50,982 nucleotides of DNA from Pelomyxa schiedti (taxonomy: Eukaryota; Evosea; Pelobiontida; Pelomyxidae), in assembly GCA_020536535.1 (NCBI GenBank), contig JAHLWZ010000908.1, forward strand, positions 1-50,982, written 5' to 3'. Each line of letters starts with the position of its first letter. Positions within the stretch are counted from its first letter, which is position 1. The notes under the pieces are model-generated. The model did not search any database. It was not told the origin of the DNA and was given only the letters and a program-made list of their open reading frames with translations. This document shows positions 1 through 13,264 of the stretch, one piece after another. The position numbers and the translations under genes were made by a program.

Positions 1-217
1 TCACATACGACGGAAGATATGAAATACGAGACGTGAACACGCCAGAGAACGTGCTGATGACCGTCGACATCACAGGGTTCAAGTCGGTGGAATGGGAGAC
101 AAACACTGGCCTCATGCTGGCTATGTCAGAAAGAAGAAGGTGGAGGGGGACCACACAGAGAGCGACAACAACAACAAGTCCGACACCATCCAGCACCTTG
201 ACTTGAGGGACGTGTAG
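1..217 (+). CDS. 3' end of an unidentified protein (partial)
   Basis: Only the C-terminal tail of a gene that begins outside the window. Reading from base 3 gives an open stretch (TYDGRYEIRDVNTPENVLMT, then VDITGF). A 47-nt GT-AG intron at about 83-129 restores frame to a charged tail (KKKVEGDHTESDNNNK, then SDTIQHLDLRDV) with a stop at 215-217. Without that intron the frame ends at 204-206 in a less protein-like R/T-rich run. An AATAAA signal follows at 341. No family is recognised. The intron is inferred from its length, which matches others in the window, and from the better tail it gives. Confidence 0.4.
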
Positions 218-340
218 GACAACAGACCACTGTTTAAGTTGACCTTGACACAACGTACGCCTATACCTGCTTCTTCAAGTGCCCAGAAACCATGGGCACA
301 GTGAATCGCGTGTTTTTGTGGTTCATGGTTTTGTTGGAAT

Positions 341-346
341 AATAAA
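341..346 (+). terminator. poly(A) signal AATAAA
   Basis: Exact AATAAA, about 125 nt after the stop of the partial plus-strand gene and only 15 nt before the end of the convergent zinc-finger CDS, so the two 3' ends are packed closely. Confidence 0.5.
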
Positions 347-360
347 CGTGTTGTTCCATC

Positions 361-2173
361 TTAGTTTTGGTTTGGTTGAGCTGGTGTGGGTTGTTGCTGT
401 GGTTCTGCTGTGGGTGCCTGAACCTGCTGAGAAGTGACGGGGGTATCGGTAACTTGTAGAGTGGTTGTTGTGATGGCGGTGGTTGCTGCTGTAGCTGTTG
501 TTGATGGTGCTGGTGCTGCCGCTTTCTGTTGCTGTCTGTTGTGGTAATTGGTATAGCCCAGTCTGGCTTGTGGGTGGGTACCAGAGGGATAGCCGCGGCC
601 TTGCATTTGGTTCGAGGGGATGGAGTATGCCCTTGCCATTGGGGCAGGGGAGGTAAATTGTCTTGGTTGTCCGTATTGAGTCGGCTGTGCGGTATAGGGT
701 GTGGCAGTGAACCTTGTTAGGTGTTGGTCGTTTAGATAGGTAAACTTCTCATACATTCTTTTAGCCTGCTGGGCGGGATTGGGCCAAAGTTGGTCGGGTC
801 TGCTGGCAGCTGCTTGTGTAGCCCAAGTAGATTGCATTGGCAGTGGAGAATGTGGAGAAGGCGCATTCAAGGGGAGTTGCATGGGCTGCTTAGGTTCGTG
901 ACGAATTGATTCTTTCTGTGGTTTCTTACTTTGATTGTTCTGCATTGAAATAAGTTCTTATACATAACTTGCGGATGAAAGTGTAGTCAATTAATTAGTA
1001 AAGTTGTTATACTTGCGCTTTTTGGGTAGTTTGATCATTTCGTCTGTTTGAAGGAATAAACCTAACTTTTAAGAATATTCGTTACATACGTAATTTTTAT
1101 ATGAACAGCGTTTGAACGCCTGTTTGCAGCAAGAGGTTTAGTCTGCTCTGACGGAATGGTTTGGGGTTCGGTAGGCGTGTTACTTTCAATGACAGAAGAC
1201 TGAGTGGCAGATGTTGAAGGTTGTGACTCTTTTTGTGTCTGTTCTACCTGAGCTCCTATATAAACGCGAATTTACATTTGGCATTAATAATTCAGATAAC
1301 GATACAAGTAACCTTCCGAGGGCTGGTTGTCTGTAGTAGGAACAGTCGTTGCAGAAACTGTTGATACTGTTAGGTGATAGATTTCGTTGAAAGAGGGATC
1401 ATTACTTGCTTGGGCACTTTGACTGGAAGAGGCGCTTCCCTGTTGCTGTGCCTGTGGGCGACTTGTCCGTGAGTTAGCGTGATCTTCATGAGGATATGAT
1501 GCAGACTGAGTGGTGTAGACTGGGTATGGATATGGAAACAGTGGGTATGGATACAATGAAAACCCCAAGTTGTCTGTTGTGTGTTAGAACAAAGGGGGAC
1601 TTCAGTGAGAAACAGGAAAAAACATGGGTCGTCTGGATAAGGGAGCGGAAGCTCGGATTGGGGAAGAGCGTTATCCCTGGCGGCATCTTTTACCATGTGT
1701 TGTTGCGCCTGGGCTTGAGCCTGGGCCTGCACCTGCATCTGCATCTGCATCATGTACTGCTGATAAAGCCACTGCGCCGGGACGGCAGGGTAAGAAGAGT
1801 GTCCTGGAGCGTTCAGATTGGGGTTGGCAGAACGTGGGTGCGAGTACAGGCAGGATGGGTTGTCGCAAATCCCAGTGGCCCTGAATCGCCGACACACATT
1901 AACATCCGCAAGAGTAAGAGGTTTGGGGGGAATTTGAAAAGGCTCCGCCGTCGCCGCACTAGCCGAGAAAGAAGACGTCGGTTTTGTTGCTGTGAAAGCT
2001 GATGTGGGCGTCGGCGGAGCTGCCGCCAATGCCGCTGCTTCGGGGTGTTGGGAAGAGGATGTAATTGGGGTTCCAACAGACGCCTGGGGTGGAACTTCCC
2101 TTTGCGTTGTTTCCGTTGGTTGTTGTGTCTGATGTTCTTCCTCATTGTTGGTGCTGCTGTTGTCGTCTGCCAT
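361..2173 (-). CDS. CCCH zinc-finger protein, low-complexity Q/P/T-rich
   Basis: A five-exon model keeps frame throughout: 2173-1624, 1573-1313, 1255-1090, 1043-1013 and 939-361, giving 528 aa. One CCCH finger lies at residues 94-112 (C94, C103, C108, H112; spacing C-x8-C-x4-C-x3-H), the RNA-binding type found in mRNA-processing and decay proteins. The rest is low complexity: Q/A repeats at about 140-160, Y/P-rich repeats after exon 1, then a long Q/P/T tail. The exon at 1043-1013 is only 31 nt and is preceded by a 46-nt intron with donor GTATGT; the next intron holds TACTAATTAA. The last exon could be read as a separate ORF starting at 945, but it joins in phase. Role in RNA binding is inferred from the finger alone. 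Confidence 0.75.
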
Positions 2174-2595
2174 TCCTGCTGTCTTTGTTTTTGAATCTCA
2201 CACGTGGAAAGAGATCGCTTTCAATTAATTAATACTGGAAATGCAGGATTTTTGTTGCGCGTCGATCGCGATGGGAGGCAGGGGAGTACTGTCACTCGCT
2301 GTGCTTCAGCAATTGTAGATTTGAAAAAATGACAAAACAATTTTTTTCTGTGCAATTCCCAGTCTCTTGTAATGACTGTGAGTGCCAGTGATCCCACATT
2401 CTATGCTGTTCTTCTCCCCGTGTAGATCTGTTGCTTGTGTGCCAAGCAGGGAGCGCTAGCCATCTTGACTTTTCGAAAGGCATTGTAGAAGTTACGCAGA
2501 TTTGAAAAAAGAAAAAACCGAAAGAACGAACCTGAGTTCCGTTTTTACATAAAACAAGAAAAACAAACAAACAAATAAACAGAGGGCGAAGCGAA
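2174..2595. promoter_or_regulatory. Divergent intergenic region
   Basis: 422 bp between the divergent starts of the zinc-finger gene (-) and the DOCK gene (+), so it should contain both promoters and 5' UTRs. It contains TCGATCGCGA near 2262-2271 and A-rich sequence just before the ATG at 2596. No convincing ORF or RNA gene was seen. Confidence 0.4.
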
Positions 2596-5500
2596 ATGAG
2601 CTCGTCACGAGGCAAGTCGTCTTCATCTCTGACGTCTTCCTCGTCCGGATCTCTAACGTCGTCATCTTCAACGTCAACGTCAACGCCAGCGGCCACGTCG
2701 TCTTCTTCGTCTTCACACCATCACCATCACCACCACGACAAGAACAACGCAGCGCCGTCGGGATCTTCCGCAACAAAATCCAGCTCGCGGTTGGTCGACG
2801 CTGCTCCGGTAATCGAGGACGCGGCCGACGACGGCTCCGATTCGCCGCCGCCATCTACGTCGCCCACTCCTACGCCGCTCTCGTCGGCGACCTCGTCCAC
2901 GTCTTCCTCGTCTTTGTCGTCGCTGTCTTCTTCCTCTATATCGATAACCACGACGCCGTCGCTGTCGGCGTCGGCGCCGCCGGGCGCGGCTGCTGCAGCT
3001 GCAGCGGCCGAACAATCGGGGGTCAAGTGGGACTGGCACTCTTATGAGTCTAAGTTTGAGGCGCAGACTGATCCTTTGTTGATGTTCCCTCCAACTTCGG
3101 TGTCTGTGGCTGAGATTCCCAGGCAAGTGAGAACGGCTGTGTCACCTAGATTGCCGGTATGCTCTTTTCCCTTTATGTACCCTTCATGCTGCTTGTGAGT
3201 CATAAATTCCACAAGCCCGGTGTCAGTATTGAGAATGCGAATACCGCTGCCATTGCAGAAAGCTTAAAGTTGTTCACCAAGTCTTGGACCTATGTGCAAC
3301 AAATCAGTGCAGGTCACACCATCGTTTTATGTTTGAATTGATTTAGTTTTCTAAAGAAGCCCCACCTCCAACCAAAACGGAAGAGTTGCCAAATCTCGAT
3401 TATGAACAAGATTGGCCAAAACAAGCACCTGAAAAGATGTCTTCTGACCCAAGTGTCTCTATGGAACCCTCATTATTGAGAGACCCAATATCACTTTTGG
3501 AATTGCCCGTGTGCTACATTTTTCTCCCACATTCACATCATCAACATAAAACCCCAATTTTAGAGTGAAGGACCCCGACAAAAACTTTTCCATATTTATC
3601 CAATGAGTAAGATGCCCATATACCCATCCTATGAACACTCTGGAACCCCCCAATTCTCTCAAAGGTCCTCCCCACTTTCTTGGGGTGTAAAGTGACTAGG
3701 AAACAGGGGGATGAGAATCTCTGTTGAATGTAAGCAACTGAAGTTAGATCATAACCCTGCTGGAGCTCCCGAGTTCGAACCATTCTTTGTCAACCTATGT
3801 TTGTTCGATATGCTCAAGAAAGAGAAAATATCTGAAAATTTTTCATGTGATTTTCCTGCCCAGGGGGCCAAGCCTGTATGCCTGACTGTGTTTGTTTCTG
3901 TTAACTGTAGTGCGCAGACCCCTGATATCTTGCGTATAAAAACCGCAATTTTCCATGTGGACAAGCAACCCACTCCTCCTATTCATGTATACCTTGTTGT
4001 AGAGGTACTGAAGGTTTTACGTGGAGATTATGATGAAGCAACTGAACCCTACTGCAAGGCGGTAAGCTCTCTTTTTTCTTTATTTCTTTGTTTCTTCTAC
4101 TTTTTAAAAAAAAACTGTAGATGGCACCAAAGGAGGTTCCGAAATTTGTGACATCCACAGCTGATACCTTGAAAAATCTGGCTCCATGGAGACAAGGTCA
4201 ACCTCACTCCTTAATTTCTTGTTCATGACATTCAAATATCTGTACCCAGTTTTTGCTTGGGGAGCAGTTGCCCTAGACCCAACTAAGGCCGAACTACAAA
4301 TACCTCTAGTTCGATGCAATTCTGATCTGGCTGGTTTATTACCCAAACTTGGGATTGAAAAGGAAGCCAAGGTTTTTGTAAAATACTCTTGAACTTTCAG
4401 CTGACTCAATCGTCTTAAGCGTCTGAAAGTTATCCCAGGCCACCTCCTTGTTGGACTGACTGTAAATCCTGAGATAACCCTTGCAAATCCCTGCTTAGAT
4501 CCCACTTTCTTGCCTCTTGCTCCCTTCCCCAATGCTACCTCCGACCTACAAGTAACCAACACCACGAAGTACTTGTACTGATGCCCTTCATTTACAGTGT
4601 GCTCACACCCGGGAAGTTCTGGATTTCCCTCAGCACGAATACTCTGCCTTACCTCACTTGGACTATTACAATCTACTATATTTCACACCTGACTCGCTTA
4701 ACTTCACCAACTACAAGGGTGAAAGTAGTGGTCGAAATATATGTATAACTGTAAAGCTTTGCGATACAGATACTGTACCAGATCCTGATGGGCTTCCGGT
4801 TGAGTCTTAATTTTCAACCCCACCCCCCGCCAACCTTAGAGCAGGTCATATATGGAGACAGTTCTTCACCATCCATGGTAACAAAATCTTGTGTAACTGT
4901 GGTGTACCACAACAAGAGGCCGAAATATTCGCTCTTCGACGAAATTAAAATTCAACTGCCCCTTAAGCTTACTCCCCAGCACCACTTATTGGTACCTCCG
5001 TCAACTTGAGTCTTGTGTATTCACTGAAGCTAGGTCACGTTTTCCCATATTAACTGCAAAGTGAGTAAAAAGAAATCCTCGGAGGCAATTGAAACACCTT
5101 TGGGGCACTGTGTTATTCCTCTGGTGAGCTCTTCAGGAGAGTATGAGATATACCTTGCCTCTACCAATTCTTTAAACCTCTCGCTGCAGGTTTCTGAAAC
5201 TTGAACCAAAAAGCCAACGTCCTGTGATTCAGCACCCTTTAGTTAATGGCTATCTCACTGCCATGAACGAGCCTGTCAATCCCCATAGCGCAACACCACC
5301 CCAAATAAAATGGATTGATACGGGCAAAGCAGTGTTCACCTATAAGCTGACTCTTGTATCTTCTGTCATACCTAAAGACCCGGCTCTCTCAAGATTATTC
5401 CAACTGACAATTCCAAAGAGTGCTTCTATTGACATTTCGGTAACCAAGCTACATTTCACGCCATTCCTCATAGAAATACAGTTTACAAAAATGGATGAGT

Positions 5501-8500
5501 CTATTGTTGGCTCAGTGGTTGGTGCTAACGCAAACTCTGAAACCGACTTGCATGTAGAAAAATATATCAAAATTCAGTCAAACCGTGGGTTTAGGTATTA
5601 CAAGCACTGGCACATGTACCTGAAAATGAAAAAGTCAAATTCTTCCCCCTTATCGTACGAAAATTACTACAATTGATGAGGCACTCCAACACTACTTTGG
5701 CATACGAAAGTTTCAAGCAGCTTGTTGGAACCATTGAAAGGTATCACCACCGTTTCTAGGCCTGAATAACTTCAAACTTGCAGTGTTAAATCTGACTTGC
5801 TGAGGCAAGAAAATCCAGACCCTGTCTTAGAGACATACATTGATTATATGTACGATCTGGATTCCTCAGAACCCCCAAACCACGAGATTTTAGTGAAGTA
5901 CTGGACACAAGCCCTTAATGATGTACTCACTACTGCCTTACCATTCTTTTCTTTAATTGGTATGCAGCCAACGGAGCAGGTCAAATCTTGCACATATTCG
6001 TGGTTCCTTTTTGCTTTGATTTTCAAGGACATGACACTTTTCTTGAATAATAAAAACGTACTTGGTGTGCCTTCCAGTCACACTAAGATTACTGATGCCA
6101 GACCTAGATTCCAACGAAATTGCCCGCAGCAATAGATTAAATCCTGAGTTTGAACCTGATTTGCGGGAATTCTTGCGGTCTGTTGGTTTTTGCCTGAATG
6201 TCTTCAAAAAAACGCAACTTGCACTTGCCCGTTCTCTCAACAAAGATGCCTCCTTTTTCTTGGAGAGACTATTCAGTATCATTGACCGTGGCTGGATTTT
6301 TAGTATGGTGTGTTAAGTACTTTCTAATTAAACTTTGACAGTATTTAAGGTACAAACATACATATACAGTCTCAATGCTGGAGTACCAGAACTAGCAGAG
6401 CTTAAATGGGTTTCACTTCGTATAATATGTCATACGGAACACTTTATACCTCTCAATTTACCAGAAGACACCACCCTGAACACAGTCAGTGATATTAGAG
6501 AAACATTCTTGTACTGCACCTTACATCTCTACCCGGTCTTACTTTTCTTTAGCCACAAACACTTTCTTGTTGGTCTTGTGATTTATGAGCTCCAGTTGGC
6601 TTTTAAAGCAAGTCCTGAGTACATCCGATTGCAGGTCTAATTTAGTTTTTCCTTTTTACTTTTCACCTTTGGCCTCAGGCCATAGAACTTCTCCGGGACC
6701 TGCTATTTAAACATGACCATGACGCAAGATATCAAAAACCTGAGCAACGGAGAAAAATAGCTTTGATTTACTTCCCCTATGTGTTATTTGTACCGCCTCA
6801 ACCCCATTATTTACTTGAAATTTCTTTGAAGAATAACCCTTGTGCAGGTACTGGAGAATTTCATGGAAAATTATGTTGAAGGTAATAAAGTTATTGCCTT
6901 TAAAAAGAATGACGCGAGGTTGTTGATGATATGTCTTCTTTATATCCTAAAGGGTAACTTCGACTTTTTTTTTTTTTTGCATTTTTTCATTCCCCAATAG
7001 ATCTGGACATGGCTATATTGAGCCAATGGTGGAAGAAAGAAAACATGCGGAAAGTAAACAAACTCTTCAAGATATTATTACTCTGTGTTGATCTGGTACA
7101 TATATTGTGAATAAGTTCATCATAACTGTCTGCAGTTTTCATACCCTGGCAAGGCAAAATCACTAGAATTTGTTGAGAAAGCTGCTCCAGTCAAGGAAGA
7201 GACCCCAGTTTTAAAAGATTCCACGTCTACTTTGGCCTTATCTGCAAATATGTCATCAAGCTCAATTTCTGGATTACCTCCTCCACCTTCTAGTGCCGCC
7301 CCTGTTCCAGCGCATAAAGGTGCCTTCTCTACCAGTTTTCATCTCAACCCACCTTGTTTACTCTAAGATGGCCTACGAAATTTTTCCCGTGCGCGGAAAG
7401 AAAGTGCCCACCTGACGGGATTTAGCCCCGACGAAGCAAAAGTATCACAACTAACATATCCTCAACAGTTTCCCACTATTTAACAGATGGCAATTGAGCA
7501 GCGTTACAGTGGCACAAGCAGGTTTTCCACTTCTATTTTTCTTATCCTTTACTCTTCATAGAGGTCATGGAGACACAAGAAAGAAATTTGTGGCAACAGA
7601 AATAGTGCAAACCCAACCAACACTTAGCTATACTCCCGAAACAATTTCACCCCTGGTTTGCAATCCTCCCTTTACTGATGGCTAATTTCCTCAGTGGCAA
7701 CATTTGAGCCATGAATGCAACCATATATGCTTGAAAGTGCTTCTGCGTTATCTCACCGATATCTCCACCAACCTTGATAACTCTGACGAGTCTGCCATGA
7801 GTACCTTCTACACAGTATTTGAGGTCTGATTAAAGTTTCCCCAGGCAATCTGACAAACAATGATTTCAGGTTTTGGTGGCACTGTTCAGTAAATCCAGCA
7901 GCCAAGAACTTCTGTCTTTTATGATTATAGTTGTTCATTCCTTAATAGTCATTTACAAACCTGCCATTTTCAGGTAATTCAACCTTTTTCCGATCTCATG
8001 TCCCAATGTTCCCTAGAGCGCGAAACATGATCTGCGGCAATCTTACGAGAAAGTTACTGGATCATTGCAACTCACAAAATGTGAAAATGCGCATCAAGGC
8101 TGCTTCCCTTCTTCACAACATGATAATGGTATTTGCTTTTTTTCCCTATCACCCAATGTGCTCATTCTGTGTTGATAAGGAAAATTTCAATGAAGTCGGC
8201 AATATTTCCAGAATGAAACTTCAGTGTATTATAGGCATTTCTCAAATGGTTGGTGATTCGGGCCAAGACTTTGAAAGACTACAAAATACACTGACAACAA
8301 TCGAAGCAGCCTTCAAAGCCAAACAAACAGTATTTTCAGCGCAGCAACAAAAGAAGTTCTACAACGCACACGTTGCTCGGATAATGCAAGAGAGGGAGGA
8401 TCAAGTAATCAAAGAGAGGCTGGGTAAATACAAGGCAGAATTGCAAAAAACCAAAACGGGAGGGTTCAAGACAGGAAACCAGGCTGAACTTGAGGCTAGA

Positions 8501-10720
8501 AAGAAGATTCACGAAGAAGTCATTGCCATGGTTGAAAAGGAGGCAAAGGATAAAGTTGTAAAGGATGGTGCAAGTCCTTTGCCCATGCTAAATGCGGAAA
8601 TGGTTTGTCCTCAGCTGATTTTTTCTTTTTCCAAACTCTAACAGGCTCAACTTAAAACTCGCTTGTTTGGAATAATTGCTGACAGCCTCAAAATGAGGGA
8701 ATGTGCTTTTGATCCAGAAATGACCAGTATTAATTTCCATGATATTTTTAGTTTTAATCACTTTATCTAGGTGAGTTATACTACAAATTATCTGTGGGAT
8801 TTCAGGACTCTCCCGACTTGCGTGTTACATGGCTAAACACACTTGCCAAGCAGCATCAGGAGGTGTTATTCAAATTTCAGTAAAATTATCGTAACTCCAA
8901 ACAGCTTGGTAACAAGGAGGAGTATGCTCAGACTAAGGTTTTAACTGCTGCTTTAGCTGCTGCATATTTGTACAAACTAGGAAAATTCCCTGTGGTACAA
9001 CGATCGGAGTTTTTCCTACCTTTAACAACCATGATCAAAAGGAACTTTCCAATCGCGACATCACTAGAGTGTTCCCCATGTGGACCCAAGAGAATAGCCT
9101 CCCTCCTATCGATATGCTTAATTCTGTGGTTTGTGCAGCAGCTTGTGGTTGTTTTACTCTCACATTATGTAGAAAGAGGACATTTGTCTTGGTAGTGAGT
9201 TTACCTTAGATGGGTGGGAACGTAAGCTTCTTCCTTCCGCTGCCACATAGTCACATTAATGCTAGAACTCCTACATGATGCTGTCTCCACTCTTGGGGAG
9301 GCAAAGCTTTATGAGCAATCTGTTGAGACCTACCAGCTTCTACTGGAAGTCTATCGCCATTTCAAAGATTTTGTAAAGCAAAGTATGGTCTATAAAAAAC
9401 TACACACTATTTGCGATCAAGTCATTGAGGACGTATGAGACCCTCAGGGCAGCGTTTGTCATTAACACAGTTGTAGTGCGGTAATACCTCTCGTGTTATG
9501 CCAAATTATTACCGAGTTGCATTTTACGGCGAGGCATTTGGGCCAGAGCTACACGGAAAAGAGTTCGTTTACAAAGAGTCCTGCTTTGTCAGGCTCCCTG
9601 AAGTGTCAAAGAGACTAATAGTAAGCATCCTGAATCTTGTTTCATCTTCCCACTGAAACTTCTAGGCCCAATACACCACCGAGTCAAGGTCCATCGAATT
9701 TATTCCGAACACTAAAGAAGTGGTTATGTCGGAGCTCGATAAGGTCTTTATAACCAAATTGTCCACCTTAAATTCATATTACCCAAGAGTAAATGTTACA
9801 TCCAACTTGCTGCTTTGGCTCCATATTGGCCTTCAGAAAAGAAGGTGAAAATGCCGTTACTGGAACAGCACTTCAACCTTTGTAACTCTTCCACCTTCAC
9901 AAACAGCGATAGCGTACTAAAATCCTCGCAGCGCAGTTTCTTATGGAAATGCCGTTCACTGAAGGAGGTAAGGCACACAGTCCACATCTTGACGAACAGT
10001 GGAAAAAGAAGGTCATTTACACTGTAAAGGGATCTTTTCCCTACGTTCTTAAAAGACTTCCAATCGTGTCTCGCGAGGAGGTTCACCTCTCATTTCCAGA
10101 CTCTTGCTCACAGTGCATAGCAAAAAATTCCTCCCATTCTCAACTCTCTGGAAGCCATACAAGATAAATCATCTGCCCTAAAGCGGGAATATGAGAGCAA
10201 GTATCCAAATGCCAAGACACTCCAGATAAATCTGAACGGCTCCTTACTTGCTTGTGCGTTCTCAACCTGTTTTTGTTGCGAAACAGCACTTCTTCACACG
10301 CTAAACCTGCCACAGTTGTCAATGCGGGACCACTTGAAATTGCCAAGGTCTTCTTGAACAAGGAAGGCAGTGCACCCAAAGGCTCTCAAGAGCACGTAGA
10401 AATGCTAGAGAAAGAGATGCTTGAATTCACAAGTAATGACGCCAATACGATAAACCCAACTCACCAACCATTGTATTCCAGAGAACCTGCAACAGGCACT
10501 GAACTTAAACGAGTCCCTCATCAGCCAGGACCAGAGGCCACTCCAGGAGGAACTCAAAAAGGCCTTCACCATATTCGAAGAAACCGTCAACTCCCTCGTC
10601 ACAACTTCAAGAGCCATTCGCGAACAACCGCCTGCGGCCGCCACAGACGCACCAACCGACACACCCTCATCTGCTCAGACATCCACAGCAACATCCACCG
10701 CGGCAGACTCTTCCTCCTGA
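2596..10720 (+). CDS. DOCK-family Rac/Cdc42 guanine nucleotide exchange factor
   Basis: A very large, many-exon gene (roughly 2,000 aa, exons not all resolved). It starts at ATG 2596 with a Ser-rich stretch holding a run of seven His, then EIPRQVRTAVS, a motif of DOCK-C/D (zizimin) N-termini. Next comes EPFFVNLCLFDMLKKEKISE (about 3780-3835). The DHR-1 (C2-like, phosphoinositide-binding) region follows at about 4620-5250, with YNLLYFTPDSLNF, VTVVYHNKRP and EIKIQLPLKLTPQHH. DHR-2, the exchange domain, lies at about 9300-10720: RVAFYGEAFGPELHGKEFVY, MPFTEGGKAH, FPYVLKRLPIV, and VNAGPLEIAKVFL, the segment that contacts the GTPase nucleotide site in DOCK proteins. The tail is A/S/T-rich and ends at TGA 10718-10720. 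DOCK proteins load Rac/Cdc42 with GTP to drive actin. Family assignment is very secure; substrate is not determined. Confidence 0.9.
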
Positions 10721-10837
10721 GAGAACAACAAAATTTTTTTACTTGTAGAAAGGTCTTTCGTCTTTCCGTTTCTCTCACAAAATGATTCTTATGGGAAAAC
10801 CGATCGCACCCGATCGCCCAGCGAGCGTGCGCGGGAA

Positions 10838-13122
10838 ATGACGCAGCCAGTGCAACTGCGACATAATGTGGCTCCCACAATCAACAAAGGAGACGCCTTC
10901 TGGGGCAGGGGCAGCGACGAAGCGGCCGACAAGAGGTCCCATGCCAAGTACGTCGTCCAGGTGTCGCGGGTCATGTGGGACCACGTGTTCGTGCCGATAC
11001 TGGAGTACAACGAGACGCACCACCACAGCGTCGGGAGGAAGACGGCGGCGTGGATGATGACGGCAGCCGAGGCGATGTTCCCGCTGGTGCCGAGGATATG
11101 CCGCGCCGTGGCGGAGAGCAGGGCGGCGGTCATGGAGAAGTACTACAACTACCACTGGTCGTTCCCGCTGCCGCGGACGTCGCGCTACTTCCCGCTGCTG
11201 TGCGCGGGGCAGGCTGGTAGCAGCCGCTGCGTGGATTGGATGCTATCCCGAATGCACACGAGGAACAACAGGAAGGAATGCGTTACGGTGCTCAAGGGGC
11301 TGTGTTCTGGTATGCATTTCTATGCTAATAGATAACCAAGTTTTTTTTTTTTTTTTTTTTTTTTTCCCAACTGTTTAGGATGGGGGCAGAGGAATGAATG
11401 GGGGCTAATTTTGTGGAATAAAATAAATAGGGGGGCATCTTGGGATGGCACAGAAGCTGATTGAGAGTGATACGGCATGGAGGGGAGGGACACTGAGATG
11501 GCCTGTGAATGAAGAGTGGCTGGTGGACGATCTCAGGGAGCAGACGAATTGTTCCGGAAGCTTGTTGTTTGAAGCGTGTAAGGGAGGCCACCTCGATGTA
11601 GTGAAGTGGGTAATGGAGCGGCTTGGCGTCGGGAGAGAAAGCTGGGAGCTGGTGCAGCCGTTTATTGCTGCTGTGAGGCGGGGCCATGCTGAGGTTGTGA
11701 AATGGATGGCAGCTTCTACAGCCGTCGTGGGTACCTGCAAGATATTGTCTAAGAACTCTGAGTGGACTTTTGATATTTTCATCAAAAGTCAAAATCTAGA
11801 GGTTGTGAAGCTTTGCACCGAGTGGTTTTGTGGACCAACAGCCGATATAGCAAAGCGAGGACATGCAATTCTCGGTGAATTCATTTGTCGCTGTCCACTG
11901 AGCGGTGGAGAATTCGAAGAAGGTTGCCAGTGGATCAAAGAAAGGTACTCCGTGCAAAACCTGAAGAGGGTCAAAAACGTAAAGGGATTCCAGTGGGTGT
12001 TCAGCAATTATACTGTCAACCCAACACAAAGTGATGTGGCCAAAGTATGCAAGCACTGTGCTGACCCTGAATTCGTTCAGCACATGCTGGCAAAATTCAC
12101 TTACCTCAGGCCAGTTACCCCTGACACGTTTATCAAGGCATGTGGAAACAAACACGGTCGCCTGGAAGTAGTGCAATGCTTGTTGCCTATATTGCCACCT
12201 CTCACAGTGGATCACCTTCAACAGAGCTTTGAATTGGCTCTTACAGCAAGCAACATGGCAATTGCGGAGTGGTTGGACAACACGTTCCATGTGATGGAGC
12301 GTTTTAGTGCCATTCCGGGTAAGACAGAGTCACTTCTGATAGGCATTTGCACGGGCCACTGCCTTGACAGTCCTTCTGTTATTCAATGGTTCCTTTCACG
12401 CTCCAGTATTTGCAATATCAGCGAAGGGGCAGTGATTAAAGCCATTGGAAACAGCCTAGATGACACCTGCCTCCGTGTTCCACTGTTTTTATTTGATATG
12501 TTCAATATTACACTTGACACTTCAAGGCTTGTGGAACAGGTTCTGGCATGGGGGGAACTTGAACAATGCAAGCATCTTGTCTCACGAGGTGGTTTCTCCT
12601 CCTCAGACTTTGCTAGGGCGATGTCACAGAGTATGCTGATACAGTCCGGGAAAGTTGTAAAGTGGCTGGTCAAGAATTTTCACTTCAGTGAAGAGCAAGT
12701 CAAGTTGAACCACAATCATTTGCTGCTTGTAATGATAGGAAGGAAAAAGAAAAGCTGTGCTGAATGGCTGATTCGAAAATTCCATGTGACCTTGGATGAG
12801 GTACGTGATTTATATTTTCCTTTCCTTTCCTTCCCTAATGTACACAAAGTTGGCCGCAGCCTTAGATGCTGAAGCAAATTGCATTGGGGGTGGAGTGTAC
12901 ACCCCGGACGTTGCCACCTTCAAAATGCTACTGCGTGTATACCCACAGATTACCCCGGAATTCGTCAAGGCCCACTTCCGGGTTGTAATGGAGACCGCAC
13001 CAATTATCGCGCAGGTCATTATGCGGCTGAAGGGACTCAAGAAGGATGACATTTTTAACAAACACACAGTTTGTTGGAGAACTTACTCCTGGGAGGTTTG
13101 CTTGTGGATCACTCAAAGGTAA
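10838..13122 (+). CDS. Ankyrin-like repeat protein
   Basis: Three exons, 10838-11309, 11431-12800 and 12850-13122, keep frame and give 704 aa. Degenerate ankyrin units are visible, e.g. GLCSGGHLGMAQKLIE across the first splice, LLFEACKGGHLDVVKWVMER and AAVRRGHAEVVKWM, then further divergent W/C-rich units. No other domain is recognised. Intron 1 (121 nt) holds an uninterrupted run of about 25 T; a TTTAG acceptor right after it leads to stops, so the acceptor used is the AATAG at 11426-11430, which rebuilds a good repeat. The start is the first ATG of a GC-rich exon. Ankyrin repeats bind proteins; the partner is unknown. Large expanded families of such proteins are usual in free-living amoebae. 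Confidence 0.75.
11341..11365 (+). repeat. Poly(T) tract inside an intron
   Basis: About 25 consecutive T inside intron 1 of the ankyrin-like gene. It may act as a long polypyrimidine tract, but the closest acceptor after it is out of frame. Confidence 0.7.
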
Positions 13123-13264
13123 ACATAAGCCCCAGACGAGGACTTTGCGAAGTTCTGCTAACAGCAAAACAAGCAACTTTTTTGATAAATTTCCCAGACA
13201 GCATCTGTTTAAGAGATAGAATCTGATAAACAGCGGTTTTTCTTCTACCGTTGTTTCGAAATTG

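Noticed and set aside
2713-3126. Arg-rich 137-aa frame on the minus strand
   Set aside because: Antisense of the Ser/Thr repeat N-terminus of DOCK; only reflects TCN/ACG codons read backwards.
3555-3740. Apparent break (stops in all frames) in the DOCK gene
   Set aside because: The DOCK protein continues in order on both sides, and GT/AG sites allow introns here, so a pseudogene is not supported.
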